Shown: positions 1 through 11,912 of the stretch, piece after piece
How positions within the stretch are numbered: the stretch's first letter is position 1
Layout of the letters: each line of letters opens with the position of its first letter
NCBI RefSeq assembly: GCF_018326005.1
Contig: NZ_AP021903.1
Location: forward strand, 4,125,501-4,189,500
Direction of reading: 5' to 3'
DNA length: 64,000 nt
From: Pseudomonas sp. Seg1
GTDB taxonomy: Bacteria > Pseudomonadota > Gammaproteobacteria > Pseudomonadales > Pseudomonadaceae
The notes under the pieces: generated by a model
Databases searched by the model: none
The model's input: only the letters and a program-made list of their open reading frames with translations
Told to the model about the DNA's origin: nothing
Position numbers and translations under genes: made by a program

Positions 1-1
1 A

Positions 2-343
2 CGTCAACTGGCCAAGCGTGACGACATGCTCGACACCATCGGCAAGCGCCTGCCGCAGATTCAGTCGCAGGTCGAACACTTCGGCCCGGCCCACGAAAAC
101 GTCGTCGCCGCTTGCGGTGCGCTGTATCAGGACACCCTGAGCACCCTGCGCCAACGCATTCAGGTGCATGGCGACATGCGCAACCTGCAGCAGCCGAGCA
201 ATGCCTCGAAGATCCGCGCCCTGCTGCTCGCCGGTATCCGTTCAGCGCGCCTGTGGCGACAGCTCGGCGGCCACCGCTGGCAATTGGTGATCAGCCGTCG
301 CAAATTGCTCAAAGAGCTGTATCCGTTGCTGCGCAGCGAGTAA
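2..343 (+). CDS. hflD: HflD family protein, 3' part of the gene
   Basis: This is the C-terminal part of an HflD-type protein; the start lies before the window and the frame is open from base 2. The visible 113 codons are helical and basic, ending in [14 protein letters not shown], which matches the end of pseudomonad HflD as I remember it. HflD is a peripheral inner-membrane protein named for its effect on phage lambda lysogeny in E. coli; its normal role is poorly known. The position directly upstream of purB supports the call, since mnmA-hflD-purB is the usual order in gammaproteobacteria. The stop is 126 bases before the purB start. Confidence 0.85.
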   Translation, partial: RQLAKRDDMLDTIGKRLPQIQSQVEHFGPAHENVVAACGALYQDTLSTLRQRIQVHGDMRNLQQPSNASKIRALLLAGIRSARLWRQLGGHRWQLVISRRKLLKELYPLLRSE

Positions 344-382
344 ACGCCACGCAATAAAAGTTTTGTAGCCTGTAACGCGTAA

Positions 383-1840
<1,458 letters not shown>

Positions 1841-1863
1841 TCGACCGCTTGACCCGTTTGAGA

Positions 1864-1887
1864 CGCCCGGCCGCGCCGGGCGTTTTT
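1864..1887 (+). terminator. Rho-independent terminator of purB
   Basis: CGCCCGG at 1864-1870 pairs with CCGGGCG at 1876-1882 around a five-base loop and is followed by five T. It lies 24 bases after the purB stop. Confidence 0.9.
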
Positions 1888-1926
1888 ATTCCCGTCTGAA
1901 AAGTGCTTTTTTTCAATAGGTTACAT

Positions 1927-3096
1927 ATGAATTCCGATATTCCTCTTCAACTTCTGGGCGGTCTCACGGCGCGCGAATTCCTGCGCGACTACTGGCAGAA
2001 AAAGCCACTGCTGATCCGTCAGGCGATTCCTGACTTCGAAAGCCCGATCGACGCCGACGAACTGGCCGGCCTGGCCCTGGAAGAAGAAGTCGAATCGCGT
2101 CTGGTGATCGAACACGGCGAGCGCCCATGGGAACTGCGTCGCGGCCCGTTCGCTGAAGACGAATTCAGCAAGCTGCCGGAAAAAGAGTGGACCCTGCTCG
2201 TTCAGGCAGTCGATCAATTCGTACCGGAAGTCAGCGAGCTGCTGGAAAACTTCCGCTTCCTGCCGAGCTGGCGCGTTGACGATGTGATGATCAGCTTCGC
2301 CGCCCCGGGTGGCAGCGTTGGTCCGCACTTCGACAACTACGACGTGTTCCTGCTGCAAGGTCACGGCAAGCGCAACTGGAAAATCGGCCAGATGTGCGAT
2401 TCCGAGAGCCCGCTGCTGCAACACGCGGACCTGCGCATCCTCGCCGAATTCCATGAGACCGAAGAGTGGGTGCTGGAACCGGGCGACATGCTCTACCTGC
2501 CGCCACGCCTGGCCCACTGCGGTGTCGCGGTCGACAACTGCATGACCTATTCGGTTGGCTTCCGCGCACCGAGCGCCTCCGAAGTACTGACCCACTTCAC
2601 CGACTTCCTCAGCCAGTTCCTGACCGACGAAGAACGTTACACCGATGCCGACGCGCAGCCAGCGGCCGATCCACACCAGATTCAACATGACGCACTGGAT
2701 CGCCTGAAGAGCCTGCTCGCCGAGCACATGAGCGACGAGCGCCTGCTGCTGACCTGGTTCGGCCAGTACATGACCGAGCCGCGCTACCCGGAACTGGTGG
2801 TTGGCCCGGAAGAAGTCGAAGAAGAAGACTTCCTCAGCGCCCTGCAAGATGGCGCGATACTAATCCGCAACCCGAGCGCGCGCCTGGCCTGGTCGGAAGT
2901 CGATGACGATCTGCTGCTGTTCGCCAGCGGCCAGAGCCGTTATCTGCCGGGCAAACTGCGCGAGCTGCTGAAGCTGATCTGCGCCGCAGACGCCCTGCAC
3001 ACCGACAACCTCGGCGAGTGGCTGAACGACGAAGACGGTCGCGGCCTGCTGTGCGAACTGGTCAAGCAAGGCAGCCTGGGGTTCGCTGATGAATAA
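1927..3096 (+). CDS. roxA: JmjC/cupin 2-oxoglutarate oxygenase, ribosomal protein uL16 arginine hydroxylase type (RoxA/YcfD)
   Basis: The protein (389 residues) is a cupin-fold Fe(II)/2-oxoglutarate oxygenase of the YcfD/RoxA type, which in E. coli hydroxylates an arginine of ribosomal protein L16. The metal-binding triad is visible: His134 and Asp136 in VGPHFDNYD, and His197 in LAHCGVAV. The N terminus has the family segment TAREFLRDYWQKKPLLIRQA, and a winged-helix-like C-terminal part follows. The ATG at 1927 gives MNSDIPLQLLGGL; an earlier in-frame ATG at 1903 lies inside the purB downstream region and is less likely. The gene overlaps the next GNAT gene by 8 bases, which suggests translational coupling. 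The substrate is inferred from the family. Confidence 0.9.
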   Translation: MNSDIPLQLLGGLTAREFLRDYWQKKPLLIRQAIPDFESPIDADELAGLALEEEVESRLVIEHGERPWELRRGPFAEDEFSKLPEKEWTLLVQAVDQFVPEVSELLENFRFLPSWRVDDVMISFAAPGGSVGPHFDNYDVFLLQGHGKRNWKIGQMCDSESPLLQHADLRILAEFHETEEWVLEPGDMLYLPPRLAHCGVAVDNCMTYSVGFRAPSASEVLTHFTDFLSQFLTDEERYTDADAQPAADPHQIQHDALDRLKSLLAEHMSDERLLLTWFGQYMTEPRYPELVVGPEEVEEEDFLSALQDGAILIRNPSARLAWSEVDDDLLLFASGQSRYLPGKLRELLKLICAADALHTDNLGEWLNDEDGRGLLCELVKQGSLGFADE

Positions 3097-3514
3097 AATT
3101 CGCGTACGTGTCGCAGACTGGCAGAAGGACATCGCCGAGATCCGGCGCATTCGTGAAACGGTGTTCATCGCCGAACAATCGGTGCCACCTGAGTTGGAAT
3201 GGGACGCGGATGACGCGACCGCTGTGCATTTTCTGGCGTTTGAAGGCGACTTTCCGATCGGCACTGCGCGCCTGTTGCCCGATGGGCACATCGGCCGGGT
3301 TTCGGTGCTGAAAGACTGGCGCGGCATGAAGGTCGGCGATGCGCTGATGCAAGCGGTGATTGCTGAAGCGGAAGCGCGCGGCTTGAAAGAGCAAATGCTC
3401 AGCGCGCAGGTTCAGGCCACGGCGTTCTACGAGCGCCTGGGCTTCAGTCTGGTCAGTGAGGAGTTCCTGGAAGCAGGAATTCCGCATGTCGACATGGTTC
3501 GCCATTCGGCCTGA
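3089..3514 (+). CDS. GNAT family N-acetyltransferase, YjcF/ElaA-like small form
   Basis: This 141-residue protein has the GNAT fold: an N-terminal strand-helix (IRVRVADWQKD), the acetyl-CoA region around GRVSVLKDWRGMKVGDALM at about residues 70-90, and a C-terminal FYERLGFSLVSEEFLEAGIPHVDM segment typical of the YjcF/PA-type acetyltransferases. It would move an acetyl group from acetyl-CoA to an amine, but the substrate cannot be read from the sequence. The start overlaps the end of roxA by 8 bases, so both are probably made from one transcript. Such roxA-GNAT pairs are, as I recall, common in pseudomonads. Confidence 0.85.
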   Translation: MNKIRVRVADWQKDIAEIRRIRETVFIAEQSVPPELEWDADDATAVHFLAFEGDFPIGTARLLPDGHIGRVSVLKDWRGMKVGDALMQAVIAEAEARGLKEQMLSAQVQATAFYERLGFSLVSEEFLEAGIPHVDMVRHSA

Positions 3515-3524
3515 ACGCTGCGCT

Positions 3525-3635
3525 GATCGTTCCCATGCTCTGCGTGGGAATGCCTCTCGGGACGCTCCGCGTCCCTTGCGACATGTGACGCAGAGCGTCA
3601 CTGGCTGCATTCCCACGCGGAGCGTGGGAACGATC
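3525..3635. repeat. REP doublet (REPIN-like), GATCGTTCCCACGC family
   Basis: Two copies of a GATCGTTCCCA(C/T)GCTC(T/C)GCGTGGGAA unit face each other as an inverted repeat, with smaller GGGACGCTCCGCGTCCC palindromes between them. The same family recurs at 45915-46024. Elements of this form are non-autonomous repeats moved by RAYT transposases in Pseudomonas; no RAYT gene is in this window. Confidence 0.85.
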
Positions 3636-3653
3636 ACCACAAGAGCAGCTCTC

Positions 3654-3689
3654 AAAACGCCCCGCCATTTTCGGATGCCGGGGCGTTTT
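3654..3689 (+). terminator. Rho-independent terminator after the roxA-GNAT pair
   Basis: AAAACGCCCCG at 3654-3664 pairs with CGGGGCGTTTT at 3679-3689 around a 14-base loop. The A and T flanks make it able to work in both directions. It lies 140 bases after the GNAT stop because the REP doublet sits between. Confidence 0.85.
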
Positions 3690-3768
3690 GCTGTCTACGA
3701 TTCAACTTGCCCCACCCCGGGCCGACAAACTGGCAATATCAAGCCTTTCGAAAGCGGAGATAACGGAC

Positions 3769-4521
3769 ATGTCCCTACGCACCCTGCTCACCACCCTGCT
3801 GCTTGGTTGCAGTTTCTCGGTGATGGCAGCCACAGAAATCGTGCCACTCAATTACCGCACCAGCACCGACATGCTGCCGATGGCGCAAGACTTTCTCGGC
3901 AAGGACGGCCAGGTCAGTGCCTATGGCAATCAACTGATCATCAAGGCCGAGCCGGACAAGATCCAGGAACTCAAGGCACTGATCACCCAGCTCGACACCG
4001 CGCCGAAGCGCCTGCTGATCACAGTCGACACCAACGAGAACAATGGTCGTGGCGACGAAGGTTATTCAGTCAACGGCGCGCAAACGCGCATCATCAGTCG
4101 CAGCACCGCCAGCCGCGACGGCGGCGTGCAGCAGGTGCAGGCCACCGACGGCATGCCCGCACTGATTCAGGTTGGCCAGAGCGTGCCGATCACCAGCAGC
4201 CAGAGCAATTCCTACGGCGACTACAGCAGCCAGACCCAATATCGCAACGTCACCCAGGGTTTCTATGTCACCGCCAGCGTCACCGGCGACATCGTTCATC
4301 TGGCGATCAGTACCAACCGTGACCGCATGAGCCAGGAACGTTCCGATGTAGTGAACGTGCAAAGCACCGACACAACGGTCAGCGGACGCCTGGGTGAATG
4401 GATCACGCTGGCGGGCGTGAATCGCCAGACTCAGGCTGATAAACAGGGCCTGGCCCGCAGCTACTCGACTCAAGGCCGGGATGACATGACCCTGAAGGTC
4501 AAAGTCGACGCCTTGGACTAA
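3769..4521 (+). CDS. Exported protein with a secretin-type short N domain
   Basis: The 250-residue product begins with a signal peptide (MSLRTLLTTLLLGCSFSVMA, cleavage probably after residue 20). The next 60 residues, including LNYRTSTDMLPMAQDFLGKDG and the segment IIKAEPDKIQELKALITQLD, look like the N1/N0-type domain found in type II and type IV pilus secretins. The remainder contains IQVGQSVPITSS and a C-terminal beta-rich part like the start of a secretin core, but at this length there is no room for a full outer-membrane barrel. It therefore looks like a free periplasmic relative of secretins. A GGAG site lies 9 bases before the ATG. No other secretion gene is nearby, so the role is unknown. 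Confidence 0.75.
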   Translation: MSLRTLLTTLLLGCSFSVMAATEIVPLNYRTSTDMLPMAQDFLGKDGQVSAYGNQLIIKAEPDKIQELKALITQLDTAPKRLLITVDTNENNGRGDEGYSVNGAQTRIISRSTASRDGGVQQVQATDGMPALIQVGQSVPITSSQSNSYGDYSSQTQYRNVTQGFYVTASVTGDIVHLAISTNRDRMSQERSDVVNVQSTDTTVSGRLGEWITLAGVNRQTQADKQGLARSYSTQGRDDMTLKVKVDALD

Positions 4522-4998
4522 AGCACCGAAAACTGACTGATTAGTCGTATTAGACGAAAGATGTAGTGCTTGAAAAAAAGCACTACAAAACGTTTGACGA
4601 GGCAAAAAAGCGAAGGCATGATGGCCTCGCTCCCGCTAATCAGAGGCCCTGGCAAGGGCCTTCGAAGCGATGTTCGCACCTACCCCCGCGAACCGTTTCG
4701 TGTCTGTACCGCCCACAAGGTGTGTTTGACGAGGTTGCCGACTGGAACGAAGTTGTCCCGAGGGACGGAAGCGTAATTAGGTAACCCGGCATCACACTGT
4801 AGTTCGTATAAAGGCCCACGATGCCCGAATGCGCCCGCCAGTTTCGCCACTACCTGCTCACTTCCCCTCGAGCCCATCGTTCATCCCGTCGCCTGCCCCG
4901 CCGAACCCGACCTGACCACCTAAGCTTCTGGTCAGCGAGCGCAAGGAATTTTCCACCGCAGAACAACTTTTCATAAAGACGCGACGAGGTTTATCTCC
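4522..4998 (+). promoter_or_regulatory. Long leader/promoter region of aceA with two inverted repeats
   Basis: These 477 bases hold no credible gene. At 4562-4587 there is a perfect palindrome, TGTAGTGCTT and AAGCACTACA around GAAAAA. At 4912-4935 CTGACCA and TGGTCAG form a second repeat with a 10-base spacer. The first resembles the TGTAGT/ACTACA style of site I recall for RccR, the RpiR-family regulator of glyoxylate-shunt genes in P. fluorescens; this is an inference. The promoter itself is not obvious. Confidence 0.5.
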
Positions 4999-6324
4999 AT
5001 GGCACTGACACGCGAACAGCAAATTGCAGCCCTTGAAAAAGACTGGGCTGAAAACCCGCGCTGGAAAGGCGTGACTCGCACTTATTCCGCTGCTGACGTC
5101 GTCCGTCTGCGTGGCTCGGTTCAACCTGAGCACACCTTTGCGAAAATGGGCGCCGAGAAGCTGTGGAACCTGGTCACCCAGGGTGCCAAGCCGTCCTTCC
5201 GCCCAGAGAAAGATTTCGTCAACTGCATGGGCGCCCTGACCGGCGGCCAGGCTGTTCAACAGGTCAAGGCCGGTATCCAGGCAATCTACCTGTCGGGCTG
5301 GCAGGTTGCTGCGGACAACAACTCCGCAGAATCGATGTACCCGGACCAGTCGCTGTACCCGGTGGACTCGGTGCCAACCGTGGTCAAGCGCATCAACAAC
5401 TCGTTCCGTCGTGCTGACCAGATCCAGTGGAAAGCCGGCAAGAACCCTGGCGACGACGGCTACATCGACTACTTCGCGCCAATCGTGGCTGACGCTGAAG
5501 CCGGTTTCGGCGGCGTTCTGAACGCCTATGAGCTGATGAAAAGCATGATCGAAGCAGGCGCCGCCGGCGTTCACTTCGAAGACCAACTGGCTTCCGTGAA
5601 GAAGTGCGGTCACATGGGCGGTAAAGTACTGGTGCCTACTCAGGAAGCCGTGCAGAAACTGACCGCTGCTCGCTTGGCTGCAGACGTTGCCGGTACGCCG
5701 ACCATCATTCTGGCCCGCACCGACGCCAACGCGGCTGACCTGCTGACTTCCGATTGCGACCCGTACGACCAGCCGTTCGTGACTGGCGAGCGCACTCAGG
5801 AAGGTTTCTACAAGGTTCGTGCCGGTCTGGATCAAGCGATCGCTCGTGGCCTGGCTTACGCGCCGTACGCCGACCTGATCTGGTGCGAAACCGCCAAGCC
5901 GGATCTGGACGAGGCTCGTCGCTTCGCTGAAGCGATCAAAAAGGAATACCCGGACCAACTGCTGTCGTACAACTGCTCGCCTTCCTTCAACTGGAAGAAA
6001 AACCTGGACGACGCGACCATCGCCAAGTTCCAGCGCGAACTGTCCGCCATGGGCTACAAGCACCAGTTCATCACCCTGGCCGGCATTCACAACATGTGGC
6101 ACAGCATGTTCAACCTGGCGCACGACTACGCCCGCAACGACATGACTGCCTACGTGAAGCTGCAAGAGCAGGAATTTGCTGACGCTGCCAAGGGTTACAC
6201 CTTCGTGGCTCACCAGCAGGAAGTGGGCACCGGCTACTTCGACGACATGACCACCGTGATTCAGGGTGGCTCGTCCTCGGTAACCGCACTGACCGGTTCG
6301 ACTGAAGAAGAACAGTTCCACTGA
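4999..6324 (+). CDS. aceA: Isocitrate lyase
   Basis: AceA splits isocitrate to glyoxylate and succinate, the first step of the glyoxylate shunt, and allows growth on acetate and fatty acids. The 441-residue length fits the short (E. coli-type) form. The catalytic loop [14 protein letters not shown] is present with the active-site cysteine at residue 203, and the magnesium/substrate segments [12 protein letters not shown] and [13 protein letters not shown] are visible. The ATG at 4999 gives [16 protein letters not shown]. The upstream region is unusually long, and a strong terminator follows the stop. No malate synthase gene is linked here. Confidence 0.97.
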   Translation: MALTREQQIAALEKDWAENPRWKGVTRTYSAADVVRLRGSVQPEHTFAKMGAEKLWNLVTQGAKPSFRPEKDFVNCMGALTGGQAVQQVKAGIQAIYLSGWQVAADNNSAESMYPDQSLYPVDSVPTVVKRINNSFRRADQIQWKAGKNPGDDGYIDYFAPIVADAEAGFGGVLNAYELMKSMIEAGAAGVHFEDQLASVKKCGHMGGKVLVPTQEAVQKLTAARLAADVAGTPTIILARTDANAADLLTSDCDPYDQPFVTGERTQEGFYKVRAGLDQAIARGLAYAPYADLIWCETAKPDLDEARRFAEAIKKEYPDQLLSYNCSPSFNWKKNLDDATIAKFQRELSAMGYKHQFITLAGIHNMWHSMFNLAHDYARNDMTAYVKLQEQEFADAAKGYTFVAHQQEVGTGYFDDMTTVIQGGSSSVTALTGSTEEEQFH

Positions 6325-6392
6325 TTCTGCTTCGCCTGAGCAAACGGCCTTTGCGGATCGTATAGAAAGCTAACCGCAGAGCCGCAAAACTG

Positions 6393-6423
6393 ACGCCCCG
6401 ACTGGTTCGGGGCGTTTTTTTTT
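6393..6423 (+). terminator. Rho-independent terminator of aceA
   Basis: ACGCCCCG at 6393-6400 pairs with CGGGGCGT at 6408-6415 around a seven-base loop, followed by a run of T to 6423. Confidence 0.95.
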
Positions 6424-6453
6424 GCCCACGTTTTCTCAGACACCTGAAGAACC

Positions 6454-6544
6454 CTGTGGGAGCGGGCTTGCCCGCGATGGCGGCTCAGCTTCAACACATG
6501 AGCAAACTGATACACCGCTATCGCGGGCAAGCCCGCTCCCACAG
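6454..6544. repeat. REP doublet, GTGGGAGCGGGCTTGCCCGCGA family
   Basis: Two units of CTGTGGGAGCGGGCTTGCCC(G) type stand in inverted orientation about 40 bases apart, ending in CCGCTCCCACAG. The same family recurs at 22666-22756. Confidence 0.9.
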
Positions 6545-6970
6545 GTACAGTGTCAGACCTTTCTGAAAAAACATTGATCCAGAGCGCTATAGACGTCAGA
6601 AAAATCAGCTAAAACTGGGACCACCGCTACTTGCAGTAACAGGCATATAAGACAACTTCCTGATTACTGCACCGCTAAACAGTTACAAAACCACCTCAAA
6701 CGATATTAATTATCATTTAGCCACAACTATGTTCGTTACATTTCCCACAAAACATAATTCACGCAAAACCGGCTAATGCCCGCAACGCATGGGCTGCAGG
6801 GCATCGGAGGTGCGCTATGTCCTTATTCCAATAAATAATTTCGCTATAGGAATTTTACTTGCCGGGTGTTTAGCCATAAAATCAGCGCGATTGATTGCTG
6901 CGACATATCGTCACTGCCTTATTTCTTTATCAAGCTCAGAGACCTTTGCTCTCTGTTAAGGATTACCAGC
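6545..6970 (+). promoter_or_regulatory. Upstream region of the nuo operon with a Fur-box-like site
   Basis: This 426-base region has no gene of normal size. GATATTAATTATCATTTAG at 6702-6720 matches the classical 19-base Fur consensus at about 13 positions. At 6776-6804 ATGCCC and GGGCAT form a hairpin, followed by GGAGG at 6806-6810 and a five-codon ORF (6817-6834). The nuoA ribosome site AAGGA lies 8 bases before its ATG. No promoter could be placed with certainty. Confidence 0.4.
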
Positions 6971-7384
6971 ATGCCCGAAGCGACAGGACTCATGGCCCAC
7001 AACTGGGGCTTTGCCATTTTCCTTCTGGGTGTAGTCGGCCTGTGTGCCTTCATGCTCGGCGTCTCCAGCCTCCTCGGGTCAAAAGCCTGGGGCCGCAGCA
7101 AAAACGAACCGTTCGAGTCCGGCATGCTACCTACCGGTGGCGCCCGCTTGCGGCTCTCAGCCAAATTCTATCTGGTCGCGATGCTGTTCGTGATCTTCGA
7201 TATCGAAGCCCTCTTTCTCTTTGCATGGTCTGTGTCCGTCCGCGAAAGCGGCTGGACCGGATTCGTCGAAGCTCTCGTTTTCATAGCAATTCTGTTGGCA
7301 GGTCTTGTCTACCTGTTCCGAGTGGGCGCCCTTGACTGGGCTCCGGAAGCTCGTCGCAAGCGGCAGGCGAAGCTGAAACAATGA
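6971..7384 (+). CDS. nuoA: NADH-quinone oxidoreductase subunit A
   Basis: NuoA is a small inner-membrane subunit of complex I at the junction of the membrane arm and the peripheral arm. The 137-residue product has three hydrophobic segments (about residues 12-35, 65-90 and 95-118) and the conserved loop [25 protein letters not shown] region near the quinone site. The ATG at 6971 gives [14 protein letters not shown], as in other pseudomonads, and has AAGGA 8 bases upstream; longer in-frame extensions are not supported. It is the first gene of the nuo operon and is followed by nuoB after 10 bases. Confidence 0.95.
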   Translation: MPEATGLMAHNWGFAIFLLGVVGLCAFMLGVSSLLGSKAWGRSKNEPFESGMLPTGGARLRLSAKFYLVAMLFVIFDIEALFLFAWSVSVRESGWTGFVEALVFIAILLAGLVYLFRVGALDWAPEARRKRQAKLKQ

Positions 7385-7394
7385 GGCTTTGGCA

Positions 7395-9927
<2,533 letters not shown>

Positions 9928-9929
9928 GC

Positions 9930-10427
9930 ATGAACAGCACGCTTATCCAGACAGACCGTTTCACCCTGAGTGAAACCGAGCGCTCGGCCATCGAGCACGA
10001 GCTGCATCACTACGAAGACCCGCGCGCGGCGTCGATCGAAGCCCTGAAGATCGTTCAGAAAGAACGCGGCTGGGTGCCGGATGGCGCCTTGTACGCGATC
10101 GGCGAGATCCTCGGCATCCCGGCCAGCGACGTTGAAGGTGTGGCGACGTTCTATAGCCAGATCTTCCGTCAACCGGTTGGCCGTCACATCATTCGCGTCT
10201 GCGACAGCATGGTCTGCTACATCGGCGGCCACGAGTCGGTGGTCAGCGAAATCCAGAACAATCTGGGCATCGGCCTGGGTCAGACCACCGCCGACGGTCG
10301 TTTCACCCTGCTGCCTGTCTGCTGCCTCGGCAACTGCGACAAGGCTCCGGCGCTGATGATCGACGACGACACCTTTGGCGACGTGCAACCTGCTGGCGTC
10401 GCCAAACTGCTCGAGGGCTACGTATGA
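9930..10427 (+). CDS. nuoE: NADH-quinone oxidoreductase subunit E
   Basis: NuoE (165 residues) is the thioredoxin-like subunit that carries the binuclear cluster N1a in the NADH-dehydrogenase module. The four cysteine ligands are seen in [12 protein letters not shown] (strictly CDSMVC) and [12 protein letters not shown]. It starts two bases after the nuoCD stop and overlaps nuoF by four bases (ATGA), which points to translational coupling. Confidence 0.95.
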   Translation: MNSTLIQTDRFTLSETERSAIEHELHHYEDPRAASIEALKIVQKERGWVPDGALYAIGEILGIPASDVEGVATFYSQIFRQPVGRHIIRVCDSMVCYIGGHESVVSEIQNNLGIGLGQTTADGRFTLLPVCCLGNCDKAPALMIDDDTFGDVQPAGVAKLLEGYV

Positions 10428-11776
10428 CCCTGACATCTTTCGGTCCTGCCAACCGCATTCAGCGTTCGGCCGAGACTCACCCGCTGACCTGGCGTCTGCG
10501 TGACGACGGCGAAGCCGTGTGGCTCGACGAATACCAGGCCAAGAACGGTTACGCCGCAGCACGCAAAGCCTTCGCCGACATGGATCAGGATGCCATCGTC
10601 CAGACCGTGAAAGACGCAGGTTTGAAAGGTCGCGGTGGTGCAGGCTTCCCCACTGGGGTGAAGTGGGGCCTGATGCCCAAAGACGAATCCATCAACATCC
10701 GCTACCTGCTGTGCAACGCGGATGAAATGGAGCCGAACACCTGGAAAGACCGCATGCTGATGGAGCAACTGCCCCATCTGCTGATCGAAGGCATGCTGAT
10801 CAGTGCCCGCGCACTGAAAACCTACCGTGGCTACATCTTCCTGCGTGGCGAATACACCACCGCCGCCAAGCACCTCAACCGTGCCGTGGAAGAAGCCAAG
10901 GCAGCGGGCCTGCTGGGCAAAAACATTCTGGGCAGCGGTTTTGATTTCGAACTGTTCGTCCACACCGGCGCCGGGCGTTACATCTGCGGTGAAGAAACCG
11001 CACTGATCAACTCCCTCGAAGGCCGCCGCGCCAACCCGCGCTCCAAGCCGCCCTTCCCTGCCGCCGTCGGCGTGTGGGGCAAGCCGACTTGCGTGAACAA
11101 CGTGGAAACCCTGTGCAACGTGCCGGCGATCATTGCCGACGGCGTTGACTGGTACAAATCGTTGGCCCGCGAAGGCAGCGAAGACATGGGCACCAAGCTC
11201 ATGGGCTTCTCCGGCAAAGTGAAAAACCCGGGCCTGTGGGAACTGCCATTCGGCGTCACCGGTCGCGAGCTGTTCGAAGACTACGCCGGCGGCATGCGCG
11301 ACGGCTTCAAGCTCAAGGCCTGGCAGCCAGGTGGCGCCGGTACCGGTTTCCTCTTGCCAGAACACCTCGACGCACAAATGTACGCCGGCGGCATCGCCAA
11401 AGTGGGCACCCGTATGGGTACCGGCCTGGCCATGGCTGTGGATGACAGCGTCAACATGGTTTCCCTGCTGCGCAACATGGAGCAGTTCTTCGCTCGCGAG
11501 TCCTGCGGCTTCTGCACCCCGTGCCGTGATGGTTTGCCATGGAGCGTCAAGCTCTTGATGGCCATCGAAGAAGGCCGCGGTCAGCCAGGCGACATCGAGA
11601 CCCTGCTGGGTCTGGTCAACTTCCTCGGCCCGGGCAAGACCTTCTGTGCTCACGCACCAGGTGCCGTGGAGCCGTTGGGCAGTGCCATCAAATACTTCCG
11701 TCCAGAGTTCGAAGCCGGTATTGCGCCTGTAAGCGCCGTCCCGCCTCTGGCAAGGCCGATCGTAGTCGGCGCGTAA
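10424..11776 (+). CDS. nuoF: NADH-quinone oxidoreductase subunit F
   Basis: NuoF (450 residues) binds NADH and FMN and carries cluster N3. The glycine-rich nucleotide site [13 protein letters not shown] is at about residues 66-78, a second conserved stretch [19 protein letters not shown] is near residue 185, and the cluster N3 ligands are in [12 protein letters not shown] with a further cysteine in FCAHAPGA. It overlaps nuoE by four bases. It is followed by an unusually long gap of 136 bases before nuoG. Confidence 0.96.
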   Translation: MTLTSFGPANRIQRSAETHPLTWRLRDDGEAVWLDEYQAKNGYAAARKAFADMDQDAIVQTVKDAGLKGRGGAGFPTGVKWGLMPKDESINIRYLLCNADEMEPNTWKDRMLMEQLPHLLIEGMLISARALKTYRGYIFLRGEYTTAAKHLNRAVEEAKAAGLLGKNILGSGFDFELFVHTGAGRYICGEETALINSLEGRRANPRSKPPFPAAVGVWGKPTCVNNVETLCNVPAIIADGVDWYKSLAREGSEDMGTKLMGFSGKVKNPGLWELPFGVTGRELFEDYAGGMRDGFKLKAWQPGGAGTGFLLPEHLDAQMYAGGIAKVGTRMGTGLAMAVDDSVNMVSLLRNMEQFFARESCGFCTPCRDGLPWSVKLLMAIEEGRGQPGDIETLLGLVNFLGPGKTFCAHAPGAVEPLGSAIKYFRPEFEAGIAPVSAVPPLARPIVVGA

Positions 11777-11784
11777 ACGCTTAA

Positions 11785-11814
11785 AAAGGCGAAGGGTCCG
11801 TGCCCTTCGCCTTT
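11785..11814 (+). terminator. Strong hairpin between nuoF and nuoG, possible partial terminator or processing site
   Basis: AAAGGCGAAGGG at 11785-11796 pairs perfectly with CCCTTCGCCTTT at 11803-11814 around a six-base loop. Only three T follow, and they are part of the stem, so it is not a full terminator; it could cause attenuation, RNA processing or 3' end protection within the operon. Confidence 0.6.
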
Positions 11815-11912
11815 CGTCCGATGACGCCTTTCGGGGCTGACTGGATTCGGACGGATAACAAGATTCCATTAGCCACGCCCGCTGACACCGGGCCAACGAA
11901 GACCTTTGAACC

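Noticed and set aside
3525..3635. Repeated palindromes considered as a CRISPR array or insertion-sequence ends
   Set aside because: The units are in inverted pairs, not regularly spaced direct repeats, and there is no cas or transposase gene; they are REP doublets.
4566..4784. Two overlapping frames of about 70 codons in the aceA leader
   Set aside because: They start within the palindrome, have no convincing ribosome site and resemble no family; the region fits a regulatory leader better.
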